A DNA stretch of 64,000 nt from contig CAYQKY010000005.1 of assembly GCA_964418125.1 (NCBI GenBank), forward strand, positions 73,163-137,162, given 5' to 3'. The stretch comes from JACJXW01 sp964418125. GTDB lineage: Bacteria > Bacteroidota > Bacteroidia > Chitinophagales > Saprospiraceae. The position numbers and the translations under genes are program-made. Numbering within the stretch: the first letter of the stretch is position 1; the number at the start of each line of letters is the position of its first letter. The notes under the pieces are model-generated. The model was given only the letters and a program-made list of their open reading frames with translations, did no database searches and was not told where the DNA came from. This document shows positions 33,380 through 42,441 of this stretch, piece after piece.

Positions 33380-34051
33380 ATGAAAAAAATGATCTTAACC
33401 TGTGTGGCTTTGTTTGTCTTTTTTTCCGCTTTTTCCCAGAAGAGCCAGTACGCGGAGGCGATGGCCCAGGCGATAGAGCAGCTCTACGCCGCGGAAGGCA
33501 AAAGTGAGATCCTCGAAGCGGCGAACCTGTTCGAACGCATAGCCGGGGCGCGGCCCGAAGAGTGGCTGCCGGCATATTATCACGCCTACGCTCAGATGCT
33601 GCTGGCCATGGCCAGCATGGATGAACAGCACATGGAACAATGCCAGGCCCATGTAGACAAGGCGCAGGCCTCCCTCGACAAAGCTTTGGCGGCAGGGGGG
33701 GAGAATTCAGAGATCCTGGCGCTGCAGGGGCTGGCCTATCAGGGTAGGATCTGGGAAGACATGCAGGCAAATGGCGCAGAATTCAGTATGAAGTCGCATA
33801 AAGCCCTGGATAAGGCCATCGCCCTCGACCAGCAAAACCCCAGGGCGTATTACCTGAAAGGGCAGAACATCTTTTTTACGCCTCCATTCTATGGCGGCGG
33901 CCCGGAGGCGGCCCTGCCTCTGCTGGAAAAGGCGGAGCGCCTGTTTGCCGCGGCTGAGCCCGGTTCTGCCCTTGCCCCCCGGTGGGGCAGGGAATCTAAC
34001 CAGTGGTTATTGGATCAGGCCAGGGGTGATAAAAACGAAGAGAAGGATTAA
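33380..34051 (+). CDS. Secreted TPR-like protein
   Basis: A 223-residue exported protein with signal peptide MKKMILTCVALFVFFSAFSQ. The rest is helical and TPR-like (EAMAQAIEQLYAAEGKSEIL, LPAYYHAYAQMLLAMASMDE, AHVDKAQASLDKALAAGGEN, ALDKAIALDQQNPRAYYLKG). A conserved-looking loop FTPPFYGGGPEAALPLLEKA follows. It lies 14 bp after the TonB receptor and 11 bp before a histidine kinase, so it likely functions with them in the periplasm. Confidence 0.8.
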   Translation: MKKMILTCVALFVFFSAFSQKSQYAEAMAQAIEQLYAAEGKSEILEAANLFERIAGARPEEWLPAYYHAYAQMLLAMASMDEQHMEQCQAHVDKAQASLDKALAAGGENSEILALQGLAYQGRIWEDMQANGAEFSMKSHKALDKAIALDQQNPRAYYLKGQNIFFTPPFYGGGPEAALPLLEKAERLFAAAEPGSALAPRWGRESNQWLLDQARGDKNEEKD

Positions 34052-34062
34052 CTTTGCAGAAT

Positions 34063-35115
34063 ATGGGGCAAGATGTTCAACGGCACGGCATTCTGTATCA
34101 CCTGAAGGGGGTGGCCTTCCATTTCCTGCTGGGAGGCGCCGCGCTGGTATTGGTGCTCAACTTTAATGTAGTCCTGAAAGGAGAATGGGGCAAAGTTGTG
34201 GAGCTCTGGGCCTTCAACGGAACGCTCTGGGTCGCTTTGGGGTTTGGCCACGGGGTGATCGTTGACCGCCTGGAAAAGAAAATGCCCTGGCTACAAATGC
34301 CGGTAAAACGCTTTTGGGTAAGCCTCGCCGTTTCTTTGGTGTACACCACTGTAGTGGCGGTGGTAGTATTTGTGGTTTTTGTTTCCATCACCTATGGTGT
34401 ATCTATTTCCCAGAGCTTTGCCGCCCTGGACCAGGATTTTCTGCTAACGGTTATTATCGTCACGCTTGTCATTTCTCTTTTTCTGCACGGCAGGGGCTTT
34501 TTCTTTTCCTGGAAAGAATCCATCCTGGAAGCCGAGAAGCTGAAGCGGGCGCACCTCTCGGCTCAGTACGAGAGCCTGAAAAACCAGGTTAACCCCCACT
34601 TCCTGTTCAACAGTTTTAATGTGCTTTCTTCTCTGGTTTATAAAGACCAGGGCCTTGCGGCAAAGTTCATACAGCAACTCTCCCGTGTCTACCGCTATGT
34701 GCTCGACACCCGGGATAAGGAAGTAGTTTCCCTGCCTCAGGAACTGGAGATGCTCGAAGCCTACCTTTTCCTGGTGAAAATGCGTTTCGGAGAGGCCTTG
34801 CGGATAGAATTGTCCCTTGAGCCGGATGACCAGGTGGCGGTAGTGCCCCTGTCCCTGCAGATGCTGGTGGAAAACGCCGTAAAACACAACGTGGTGTCCA
34901 AACGCCGGCCCCTGACACTGGAAATACGGCGGGAAAAAGGACAGATCGTCGTGCGCAACAATTTTCAGCCCAGGGAAGATGAAAGGGAGTCGCTGGGGGT
35001 AGGCCTGGCGAATATCGGGGAACGATACCGCTACCTCGCCGGGCTGGAAATTGAGGTAGCGCAGGCCAACGGTTTTTTCACGGCCCGGATTCCTGTAATC
35101 CTCCTTCAGGAATAA
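34063..35115 (+). CDS. LytS/YehU-type sensor histidine kinase (pair 2)
   Basis: A 350-residue membrane kinase with hydrophobic segments at about 16-35, 50-66, 84-110 and 127-147. The phospho-acceptor is His179 in NQVNPHFLFNSFNVLSSLVY. The ATPase domain has MLVENAVKHNVVSK and GLANIGERYRYL. The ATG at 34063 was preferred; a TTG at 34054 in the same frame would add three residues. It is preceded by the secreted TPR gene (11 bp) and followed by its regulator (15 bp). Confidence 0.94.
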   Translation: MGQDVQRHGILYHLKGVAFHFLLGGAALVLVLNFNVVLKGEWGKVVELWAFNGTLWVALGFGHGVIVDRLEKKMPWLQMPVKRFWVSLAVSLVYTTVVAVVVFVVFVSITYGVSISQSFAALDQDFLLTVIIVTLVISLFLHGRGFFFSWKESILEAEKLKRAHLSAQYESLKNQVNPHFLFNSFNVLSSLVYKDQGLAAKFIQQLSRVYRYVLDTRDKEVVSLPQELEMLEAYLFLVKMRFGEALRIELSLEPDDQVAVVPLSLQMLVENAVKHNVVSKRRPLTLEIRREKGQIVVRNNFQPREDERESLGVGLANIGERYRYLAGLEIEVAQANGFFTARIPVILLQE

Positions 35116-35130
35116 GAAAAAAATGGATGT

Positions 35131-35895
35131 ATGACAGTTGTGATCCTGGAAGATGAAGAATTGGCGGCGGAACGCTTGTCAAACCTGATCCATCAATACG
35201 ATGATAGCATCGAGGTATTGGCGACTCTCGATTCGGTGGAAGATGCGGTGGAGTGGTTCCGCAACAACCCGGCGCCCAGCCTGGCCTTTTTTGACATCCA
35301 GCTGGCCGATGGCCGCAGCTTTCAGGTATTGGAAAAGTGCGAAGTAGGTTGCCCGGTCATCTTTACCACCGCTTTTGACCAGTATGCCCTGCAGGCATTC
35401 AAGGCCAACAGCATCGATTACCTGCTGAAACCGATCAGCCTGGAGGGCCTGACAGGGGCATTTAGGAATTACCGGGCCATGAAAAAGGCGTTGAGCCTGC
35501 CGGATCAGGAACTGGGCCAGATCCAGCGGGCTTTTCAGATGATGGCCCGGCAGTACAAGTCGCGGTTCATCATCCGGGCCAACCACCAGTTTTTTTCGGT
35601 GAAAACGGAGGACATCCTGTTTTTCTTCAGCGAACACAAGGTAGTCTGGGCTCAACACCGCAATGGCAAAAAGCATGCCCTTGAGTACACCCTGGAGCAG
35701 CTGGAAGAGATGCTGGACCCCGGCCGTTTCTTTCGGGTCAACCGGAAATATATCGTCGCATTCGATGCGGTGGAAGAAGCCATTATTTATTCCAACAGCC
35801 GGCTTAGGTTGCGCCTGTATGGGCTACAGGCCAGAGAGAAAGTGCTGGTTAGCAGAGACCGGGTGAAGGGCTTTAAAGAATGGATGGATCAGTAA
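35131..35895 (+). CDS. LytTR-type response regulator (pair 2)
   Basis: A 254-residue regulator. Receiver: acidic pocket Glu7-Asp8-Glu9, phospho-acceptor Asp55 (LAFFDIQLADGRSF, which lacks the usual MP after the Asp), FTTAFDQYA and YLLKPISL. LytTR domain: DILFFFSEHKVVWAQHRNGK, FFRVNRKYIVAFDAV and VLVSRDRVKGFKEWM. It is the last gene of the TonB receptor-TPR-kinase-regulator unit. A word-repeat palindrome follows the stop codon. Confidence 0.94.
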   Translation: MTVVILEDEELAAERLSNLIHQYDDSIEVLATLDSVEDAVEWFRNNPAPSLAFFDIQLADGRSFQVLEKCEVGCPVIFTTAFDQYALQAFKANSIDYLLKPISLEGLTGAFRNYRAMKKALSLPDQELGQIQRAFQMMARQYKSRFIIRANHQFFSVKTEDILFFFSEHKVVWAQHRNGKKHALEYTLEQLEEMLDPGRFFRVNRKYIVAFDAVEEAIIYSNSRLRLRLYGLQAREKVLVSRDRVKGFKEWMDQ

Positions 35896-35898
35896 GTG

Positions 35899-35961
35899 CG
35901 GCGCCGGTTGTTCGTTGGGCGTTGATTGCTGCCAGCCTCTGGCGAACAACCGGCAACCGCC
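35899..35961. repeat. Word-repeat palindrome E between convergent genes
   Basis: GCCGGTTGTTCG (35903-35914) and its exact complement CGAACAACCGGC (35943-35954) form a 12-bp stem around a 28-bp loop. The right arm CGAACAACCGGCAACC (35943-35958) is identical to 59329-59344. The element fills nearly the whole 66-bp gap between convergent stop codons. Confidence 0.85.
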
Positions 35962-37107
35962 TTATTCCCCTTTGAGGATCTCCCGGGAAATGACGAGCTT
36001 CTGGATCTCCGAGGTTCCTTCTCCAATGGTGCATAGTTTGGCGTCCCGGTAGTATTTCTCAACGGCGTATTCCTTGGTGTACCCGTATCCGCCGAATATC
36101 TGAACGGCATCATTGGCGATCTGTACGGCCGCTTCCGAAGCGTAGTACTTAGCCATGGAGGAGATCTTGGTGGTCTTGAGCCCCTGGTCCTTCATACGGC
36201 CGGCTTTGCGGGTAAGCAGTTCAGAGGCCTGTATCTTCGTAGCCATATCGGCAAGTTTAAAGCCGATGGCCTGGAAGCTGGAGATCGGCTTGCCGAACTG
36301 ATGCCGTTCCTGGGCGTATTGTACGGAGGCTTCGTATGCCCCTTTGGCGATGCCCAGGGACAGGGCGGCGATGGAGATGCGCCCGCCATCCAGCACCTGC
36401 ATGGACTGAATGAAGCCTTCTCCAACCTCTCCCAGGATCTGGCTTTTGTGAACCCGGCAATCGTGAAAGATGAGTTCCGTAGTTTCGGAAGCGCGCATTC
36501 CCAGTTTATTTTCCTTCTTGCCGGCGGAAAAGCCGGGAGTTCCTTTTTCGATAATGAAGGCGGTCATGCCACGGCTGTCCAGCAACTCTCCGGTTCGGAC
36601 GACAACTACGGCCACCTGGCCTGATTTGCCGTGGGTGATGAAGTTCTTTGCCCCGTTGATGATGTAGTAGTCCCCATCTTTTTCCGCTACGGTTTTCATT
36701 CTGCCGGCATCGCTGCCCGTATTGGGTTCGGTCAGGCCCCAGGCGCCGATCCATTCGCCGGCGGCCAGTTTGGGCAGGTATTTTTCTTTTTGTTCTTCAT
36801 TTCCAAAGAGGAGAATGTGGTTGGTACACAAGGAATTGTGGGCGGCAACGGACAGCCCTATCGACCCGCATACTTTGCTTATTTCTTCAATAACGGTGAT
36901 GTATTCCTGGTAGCCGAGGCCCGCGCCATGATATTGTTCCGGCACGAGGACGCCCAGAAAGCCGAACTTGCCCATCTGGTGGAACAGTTCAACCGGAAAA
37001 TGCTGGCTTTCATCCCATTCCATGACGTAAGGGCGGATGTGGTTCTCGGCAAAATCCCGCGCTGACTCTTTTATCAATTGGAGGTTGTTAACCGTCTCTA
37101 CACTCAT
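35962..37107 (-). CDS. Acyl-CoA dehydrogenase
   Basis: A 381-residue FAD enzyme that oxidises an acyl-CoA to the 2-enoyl-CoA and passes electrons to ETF. The family signatures are present: AWGLTEPNTGSDAGRMKT (about 129-146, FAD and substrate region) and QIFGGYGYTKEYAVEKYYRD near the C-terminus, followed by GEGTSEIQKLVISREIL. Length and motifs fit the short/branched-chain class; substrate is unknown. No other beta-oxidation gene is adjacent. The stop codon converges with the LytTR gene across palindrome E. Confidence 0.95.
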   Translation of the reverse strand: MSVETVNNLQLIKESARDFAENHIRPYVMEWDESQHFPVELFHQMGKFGFLGVLVPEQYHGAGLGYQEYITVIEEISKVCGSIGLSVAAHNSLCTNHILLFGNEEQKEKYLPKLAAGEWIGAWGLTEPNTGSDAGRMKTVAEKDGDYYIINGAKNFITHGKSGQVAVVVVRTGELLDSRGMTAFIIEKGTPGFSAGKKENKLGMRASETTELIFHDCRVHKSQILGEVGEGFIQSMQVLDGGRISIAALSLGIAKGAYEASVQYAQERHQFGKPISSFQAIGFKLADMATKIQASELLTRKAGRMKDQGLKTTKISSMAKYYASEAAVQIANDAVQIFGGYGYTKEYAVEKYYRDAKLCTIGEGTSEIQKLVISREILKGE

Positions 37108-37279
37108 TGCTCTGTTTTTTAGAATATTATTTTAGGAAAAGGCACCAGATAAAATAAATGCCGGTATAAAACTGAGATATCTGTCAGAAACCCAATTTTT
37201 CGGTAATCAACAATATAACGCCATTCCGCATAGCTGGTTTATTTCAGGCATGAATAATTGATGAGCTAAGCCCAGCGGT

Positions 37280-38413
37280 TCATTCTGAAGATGAAGTAGT
37301 TTGTTCATTGATGCCCAATGCTCTTTTCATTTTATAATAGATCTCTGTGTTTTCGTATATACCGGAGAACAGTTCCGCCGAAGGCCCATAAGCAAAGACG
37401 GGGATCATTGCTGCAGTGTGGCCATTCGTAGTAAAGGCCAGTTGAAGTTTATTCATCTCAGAGCCGGGATTGAGGGCCAGCCCGCCACTTTCATGGTCTC
37501 CGGTAACCAGGACAAGAGTTTCTCCGTTCTTTTTAGCAAACCTGAGCGCTTCTCCGACCGCCCGGTCGAAATCTATAGTCTCTTCAACGAGAAGGCCGCC
37601 GTCATTGGAGTGCCCTCCCCAGTCGATCTGGGAGCCTTCCACCATAAGAAAGAACCCCTTTTCACTCCGGCGCTCCAGGAAATAGAGGGCAAAGTTGGTA
37701 GCGTCCGGCAAATATTCCCTTCCGGCGGCGTGGGTCAGCGGATGTTTATCAGCGGTAAAGTATACGAAAGGGCGTTTGCTGGTTGGGTTGACATGGCGGA
37801 AATCCTCCCGGTAGTAATCCGAAACGAAATACCCTTTTTTCCGGAGTTCTTCGTACAGGTTTCGGCTGTCTTCTTCTCTTCGGTCGAAATACCGCTTTCC
37901 GCCTCCGATCAGCAGGTCGACGTCAACGTTGAGCATATCAGCCGCAATGGACTCATAGAATACCCTGATGGGCTGATGAGCGACGAAGGCGGCTGGAGTG
38001 GCATGGACAATGGTAGAGGAGGCAATGAGGCCCGTGGCAAAACCCCGGGATTCCAGTTCTTCTACGATAGTGAAGCAGGGCAGGGTATCCTGGCCCATGC
38101 CAATGGCGCCATTATAAGTCTTGACCCCACAGGCAAACGCCGTGGCGCCGGCGGCAGAGTCGGTGATGAGGTCGCTGGCGGAATAAGGCTTATGAAAACC
38201 GACCACAGAGAACTGCTCAAGGTTGAGTTTGTTGTTATTACTGTAAAGAGCTGCCGAGATCTGCGGAACGCCCAGGCCGTCTCCGATCAGTAAAATGATA
38301 TTTTTAGCGGTCCGGACCTCTCCCTCCGGAAAGCTTACGGCTGCCTCCGGCGCTTTACAGCCCTGTAGAAGGACAAACAGGAAGAGAATTCCCGACAATG
38401 GTCGATAGGGCAT
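37280..38413 (-). CDS. Alkaline phosphatase lipoprotein
   Basis: A 377-residue PhoA-superfamily phosphatase. With the start at 38413 the N-terminus MPYRPLSGILFLFVLLQGCK is a lipoprotein signal with Cys19; upstream in-frame starts would obscure it. Metal ligands are in LLIGDGLGVP (Asp45), the nucleophile is Ser86 in TDSAAGATAFACG, and DWGGHSND and TGDHESGGLAL supply the remaining zinc ligands. It should release phosphate from organic monoesters at the cell envelope. It is a single gene, with 211 bp separating it from the divergent CotH-like gene. Confidence 0.94.
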   Translation of the reverse strand: MPYRPLSGILFLFVLLQGCKAPEAAVSFPEGEVRTAKNIILLIGDGLGVPQISAALYSNNNKLNLEQFSVVGFHKPYSASDLITDSAAGATAFACGVKTYNGAIGMGQDTLPCFTIVEELESRGFATGLIASSTIVHATPAAFVAHQPIRVFYESIAADMLNVDVDLLIGGGKRYFDRREEDSRNLYEELRKKGYFVSDYYREDFRHVNPTSKRPFVYFTADKHPLTHAAGREYLPDATNFALYFLERRSEKGFFLMVEGSQIDWGGHSNDGGLLVEETIDFDRAVGEALRFAKKNGETLVLVTGDHESGGLALNPGSEMNKLQLAFTTNGHTAAMIPVFAYGPSAELFSGIYENTEIYYKMKRALGINEQTTSSSE

Positions 38414-38569
38414 GTTTCTTATATTTTGTGGGCACTTCATTAAGAGCGTGGATATTACACAATTTCCACCTATCATAAAATAAATTTACAGGCAAAACTA
38501 TTGTTTAAAATTTAATTTTTTTAACATAAAATTAATCTCGTAAAACTGGAATTTTATTTGGTTTCGGCA

Positions 38570-38577
38570 TAGCTTTG
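38570..38577 (+). promoter_or_regulatory. Putative -7 box upstream of the CotH-like gene
   Basis: TAGCTTTG matches TAnnTTTG; the predicted leader to the ATG at 38625 is about 40 nt. The surrounding 38480-38624 is very AT-rich. Confidence 0.5.
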
Positions 38578-38624
38578 CAATCAAATGGCAATTATTATTT
38601 TTTTGTAAGATAAATTTTCAAGCC

Positions 38625-39731
38625 ATGATCACCCGAACTTTAAAAACCCTTGCAGTCCTTCTGGCTGCAACCACTACCATTTTAGCTGTTCCTAAGCAAC
38701 CTTCCGGTACCATCTTCGATCATTTTCTCCAAGATGACATCCTTGAGTTTACCCTCGAAACTGACCTTACGGAACTCCTCGAGAACCGGCGTACGGAAGA
38801 TTACCTTCCGGCGAAGTTCACCTTTGAAGATAAAGAAGGGCGGGAGTTTACCCAGGAGATAAAGGTAAAACCGCGGGGCAAATTTCGACGGAGAGTTTGT
38901 AATTTCCCCCCCCTGATGCTCAACTTCTCGAAAGGCAGCCTTGAGGAAAAAGGTTATATCCCGGAATATGACAAGCTCAAGTTGGTGAGCCACTGTATTG
39001 ACGATAAGTTCGAAAGTAAGGAGCATGTGATGAAGGAATATCTGGCCTACAAGCTTTTCAACGAGCTTACCGGCCAGAGTTATCGGGTACAGTTGGCCAA
39101 GGTTACTTACATAGACAGCAAGGGCACTCTCGGCAAGATCAAACGCTATGGTTTCATCATTGAAGATACTGACGAAATGGCCCGGCGGCTGGGAGGTGAA
39201 GAGTGTGAAGACTGCCATGGGCTGGGGCCAGACACTTTAGCGCTGGGCAGTGAAAACCTGATGGCCGTCTTCCAATATATGATCGGGAACTCCGACTGGA
39301 ACCTGAATATGATGCGCAACCTGAAAATGGTGAAGCCATTCGACGGCGGCCCTGTCATACCGGTACCTTACGATTTTGACTTCGCCGGCATGGTAAATGC
39401 ACCTTACGCCATACCGAATTCGGAGGTGGGCCAGCTTACCATCCGGCAGCGAGTCTTTCAGGGGCTGGAGGCGGACCAGGAGCTCTTCCTGCAGACCTTG
39501 CAGTATTTTATGACAAAAAAGGAAAGCTTGATCGAAGAGGTTAGGCGATTTAAAGAGTTGAGCGGGAACAGCCGAAAAGAGATAATCGATTATCTGAATA
39601 CCTTTTTTCAGGATGTGGAAGCCATTCTGGAAGGGGAGCAGCCACAGGAACCATCCCTGCAGGAGGCCATCAGGCATCCACAGCCGGCTGAAAAACGCCA
39701 GGGAACCAAAACAACTTCCTTTGGGAAGTAA
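38625..39731 (+). CDS. Secreted CotH-kinase-like protein
   Basis: A 368-residue exported protein with signal peptide MITRTLKTLAVLLAATTTILA. Blocks resemble the CotH protein-kinase-like family: IKVKPRGKFRRRVCNFPPLM, DKLKLVSHCIDDKF, EYLAYKLFNELTGQSYRVQL, then MIGNSDWNLNM (catalytic-loop-like) and VPYDFDFAGMVNAPYA (DFD-type metal site). CotH proteins are atypical kinases that phosphorylate secreted proteins. The match is by eye, so kinase activity is inference. The C-terminus is basic and unstructured. Its gene converges with the fructosamine kinase gene across 38 bp. Confidence 0.65.
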   Translation: MITRTLKTLAVLLAATTTILAVPKQPSGTIFDHFLQDDILEFTLETDLTELLENRRTEDYLPAKFTFEDKEGREFTQEIKVKPRGKFRRRVCNFPPLMLNFSKGSLEEKGYIPEYDKLKLVSHCIDDKFESKEHVMKEYLAYKLFNELTGQSYRVQLAKVTYIDSKGTLGKIKRYGFIIEDTDEMARRLGGEECEDCHGLGPDTLALGSENLMAVFQYMIGNSDWNLNMMRNLKMVKPFDGGPVIPVPYDFDFAGMVNAPYAIPNSEVGQLTIRQRVFQGLEADQELFLQTLQYFMTKKESLIEEVRRFKELSGNSRKEIIDYLNTFFQDVEAILEGEQPQEPSLQEAIRHPQPAEKRQGTKTTSFGK

Positions 39732-39769
39732 AACTCCCTGGAGACAGGTAAAGTGCCTGGTTTCTTTTG

Positions 39770-40633
39770 TCAGGTATACCTCTCCAGGATTTTCTGAACG
39801 CTTCTCGCGTACCCTCTGCCAAAGAGATTGACATGTACCAGCAGGTAGTAGAGCTGGTAGATGTCAATTCTTTCTTCCAACCCTGGCTGAGTGGGATAAG
39901 TTTCTTCATATGACCTGTAGAAATCAGGAGAGAAGCCACCAAATAGCTGAGACATGGCCAGGTCCATCTCCCGGTGGGCATAGCTTACAGCCGGATCTAT
40001 CAGGACAGGAGTGGGCCCTGGAGCGGAAATAAAATTACCGCTCCAGAGGTCTCCATGAGTCAGAGACGGGGGCTCTTCCGGGCATAATTCTTCAATGCGC
40101 TTATACAATTTTTCGAAATCCTGGGCGGCGCCTGGCCAAAGCCCGTTCCCTGTAATTGCCATACTGGCCTGAGGCTCCAGCCTTTCAAGGACGTAGAATT
40201 CGCTCCAGCTGCCGTGCCGCTGGTTGGATTGAAGAAGGCTGCCAATATAATTACTGTGGTTCAGCCCGAATTGGTTGTCTGTTTTTCGGTGTAACTGCGC
40301 GAGCGCCTGCCCGAAATTCTCCCAGAATTGCCGGCTTCGGCCGGTTTCTTCAATATATTCAAGTATCAGGAAACCGTAATTTTCCGCCTCCCCTGTGCCA
40401 AGGGATTCCGGTACCCGGATGGCTTCGCTTTTTCTTAGAAGCCCGAGGCCAGCCTCCTCTTTTTCAAACATGCGTATGGCGCCGGGCTTGGAGTTCAGTT
40501 TCAGAAAAAAAGGGCCTTGCCTGGTTTCCAGCAGGCGGGCTTCGTTGATGTCCCCTCCACCAATGAAGGAGGCGCGGGAGATGGGCGCCCCCAGTTTTTC
40601 TTCGCAGGCAGCTTTTACAGCTATGGGCAACAC
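39770..40633 (-). CDS. Fructosamine/ketosamine kinase family protein
   Basis: A 287-residue aminoglycoside-phosphotransferase-fold kinase. Typical blocks are ISRASFIGGGDINEARLL (nucleotide loop), FFLKLNS (the Lys), LTHGDLWSGNF (catalytic Asp and Asn) and VLIDPAVSYAHREMDLAMSQ (metal-binding Asp). The family phosphorylates sugars on glycated proteins so that they detach, a repair step in the cytoplasm. It ends 2 bp from the next minus-strand regulator and may be co-transcribed with the two-component pair upstream of it. Confidence 0.92.
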   Translation of the reverse strand: MLPIAVKAACEEKLGAPISRASFIGGGDINEARLLETRQGPFFLKLNSKPGAIRMFEKEEAGLGLLRKSEAIRVPESLGTGEAENYGFLILEYIEETGRSRQFWENFGQALAQLHRKTDNQFGLNHSNYIGSLLQSNQRHGSWSEFYVLERLEPQASMAITGNGLWPGAAQDFEKLYKRIEELCPEEPPSLTHGDLWSGNFISAPGPTPVLIDPAVSYAHREMDLAMSQLFGGFSPDFYRSYEETYPTQPGLEERIDIYQLYYLLVHVNLFGRGYARSVQKILERYT

Positions 40634-40635
40634 TG

Positions 40636-41367
40636 TTATAGCCGGTTTTTGTTTATGATCTCCAGCAGTTCGTCCCGGTAATTCTTTCCGATAGGCAGGT
40701 GTTTGGCCTGGTTCTTTTCAATGACTTCGACCATATTGCCGACAACGGCTTCGATCTTATCGACATTCACGATGTAGGACCGGTGTATGCGCTTAAAGAT
40801 ATTTTGCGGCAGTTTCTCCTCCAGGCTTTTCATGGTCTGCAGCGTGATCACCCGGCTGTTATCCATCCGAATGATGACATAATCTTTCAGCCCTTCGATA
40901 TAAATGATATCGGCATAGTTGATCTTCACCAGCTTCTTATCTGCTTTGACGAAGATGAAATCAGGCTCTTCTTCTTCCTCGCCTGCCGAGCCGCTTCCGC
41001 CTCTGCTTTGCAGTTCGAGTTGCTCCACGGCTTTGTTGACGGCCTTCATGAACCGTTCCAGGGAGATTGGTTTGAGAAGATAGTCCAGAGCATTGAGTTC
41101 GAACCCTTCAATAGCGTAATTCGGGTATGCAGTGGTGAAAATAACCAGTGGCGGGTGGCTGAGGGTTTTCAGGAAGTCGATCCCGGTCAGTTGGGGCATT
41201 TGTATGTCCAGGAACATGAGGTCTATCTTATGGTTTTTCAATGCCTCGTTAGCTTCCAATGCGTTGCCGCACTTCTCGACAAGGTTGAGCTCAGGTATCT
41301 TTTCAATGTAAGTTTCCAGGACATCCTGGGCCAGGGGCTCGTCATCAACGATGATTACGTTAATCAT
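40636..41367 (-). CDS. LytTR-type response regulator (pair 3)
   Basis: A 243-residue regulator. Receiver: Asp8-Asp9, phospho-acceptor Asp54 (LMFLDIQMPQLTG), FTTAYPNYA and YLLKPISL. A Gly/Ser/Glu-rich linker (SRGGSGSAGEEEEEP, about 133-147) leads to the LytTR domain with DIIYIEGLKDYVIIRM and IFKRIHRSYIVNVDKI. It starts 18 bp after its kinase gene. A fructosamine kinase gene begins 2 bp after its stop. Confidence 0.95.
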   Translation of the reverse strand: MINVIIVDDEPLAQDVLETYIEKIPELNLVEKCGNALEANEALKNHKIDLMFLDIQMPQLTGIDFLKTLSHPPLVIFTTAYPNYAIEGFELNALDYLLKPISLERFMKAVNKAVEQLELQSRGGSGSAGEEEEEPDFIFVKADKKLVKINYADIIYIEGLKDYVIIRMDNSRVITLQTMKSLEEKLPQNIFKRIHRSYIVNVDKIEAVVGNMVEVIEKNQAKHLPIGKNYRDELLEIINKNRL

Positions 41368-41385
41368 GAACTTTGGTTTAAAGTT

Positions 41386-42441
41386 TTATGCCAAATCTAA
41401 TTTAAGGTTTACAGCATAGGATCTTGGTGAATCCTCGATCTCCAGTTCGTATTGATTCGGATAGAGCAGGTTCAGGCGCCGGTGGATATTGACCAGGCCG
41501 ATGCCTCCGCTGCGGCGGCTGTCTTGTTTGGGTGGTGTATCTGGTTTACTGTTCTCTATAAAAAAGTGGATCTTATGTTCTTTCACAGCCAGTTTAATGT
41601 TTACAAAACCGGTAGCGATCTGGTTGCTCAGGCCGTGCTTAAAACTGTTTTCCAGAAAAGGTATGAACATGAGCGGAGCGATCTTCTGGTCCGCAATTTC
41701 TCCTACTACTTCAAAGGTGATCTCCACATTCTTACCCTGCCGAAGCCTTTCCAGGTCCAGGTAATTGCGGATATAATGTACTTCCTTGCTTAACAAGACC
41801 TGTTTTTCATTGCACTCATATAGCATGTAGCGCATCATCTCCGACAGCTTAATAACGATCTCCGGAGCCTTGTCGGATTTCTTGAGGGTCAGGGCATAGA
41901 GGTTGTTAAGCGTATTAAACAAAAAGTGTGGGTTGATCTGCGATTTGAGAAAGCGCAGTTCCGACTGCATGGTCTGGGTCTGCAATTCCTGTTTTTCCCG
42001 CAGGTGGCGCGCCCAGTCGGCAATGATCTTGTAAATGGTGGAAGAACCGGCGATGAAAAAAGTGACCAGAAAATACCAGTTCATATTGTTGAGCAGCTCA
42101 GCCTGTGCCTGGGGGTAGCCGGCAAATTTGAAATAAAAAGCCAGTACCTTGAGTGGGGTAATAATGAGTGTAGCTACTATAAGCAGGCCGCAGTAGGTCA
42201 GGAACCGTTTTTTTGTCAGATAATTGGGGATCAGGTAAAATAAGTTGAAATAGACGATAAGCCCGTAGAAAAAAATATTGATCAGCTCATTGCTCAGTGT
42301 AAATAGAAAACCCTGTTCTGTACCCTCGGTCAAGGTCAGAAGCAGCAATAATACCAGCCAGAATAAGAGGTGATAGGCCACCCTTCTGCTGATCCAGGCA
42401 TTAATCCTGCCGGCGGGAGTTTTCTGGGCTATTGTATCCAT
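41386..42441 (-). CDS. LytS/YehU-type sensor histidine kinase (pair 3)
   Basis: A 351-residue membrane kinase with four hydrophobic segments (about 21-37, 54-71, 82-104, 122-138), a coiled linker (about 143-165) and phospho-acceptor His172 in SQINPHFLFNTLNNLYAL. The ATPase domain shows FIPFLENSFKHGLSNQ and GGIGLVNIHRRLNLL. It is the first gene of the unit with the LytTR regulator. The region upstream (42442-42781) is shared with divergent folE. Confidence 0.94.
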   Translation of the reverse strand: MDTIAQKTPAGRINAWISRRVAYHLLFWLVLLLLLTLTEGTEQGFLFTLSNELINIFFYGLIVYFNLFYLIPNYLTKKRFLTYCGLLIVATLIITPLKVLAFYFKFAGYPQAQAELLNNMNWYFLVTFFIAGSSTIYKIIADWARHLREKQELQTQTMQSELRFLKSQINPHFLFNTLNNLYALTLKKSDKAPEIVIKLSEMMRYMLYECNEKQVLLSKEVHYIRNYLDLERLRQGKNVEITFEVVGEIADQKIAPLMFIPFLENSFKHGLSNQIATGFVNIKLAVKEHKIHFFIENSKPDTPPKQDSRRSGGIGLVNIHRRLNLLYPNQYELEIEDSPRSYAVNLKLDLA

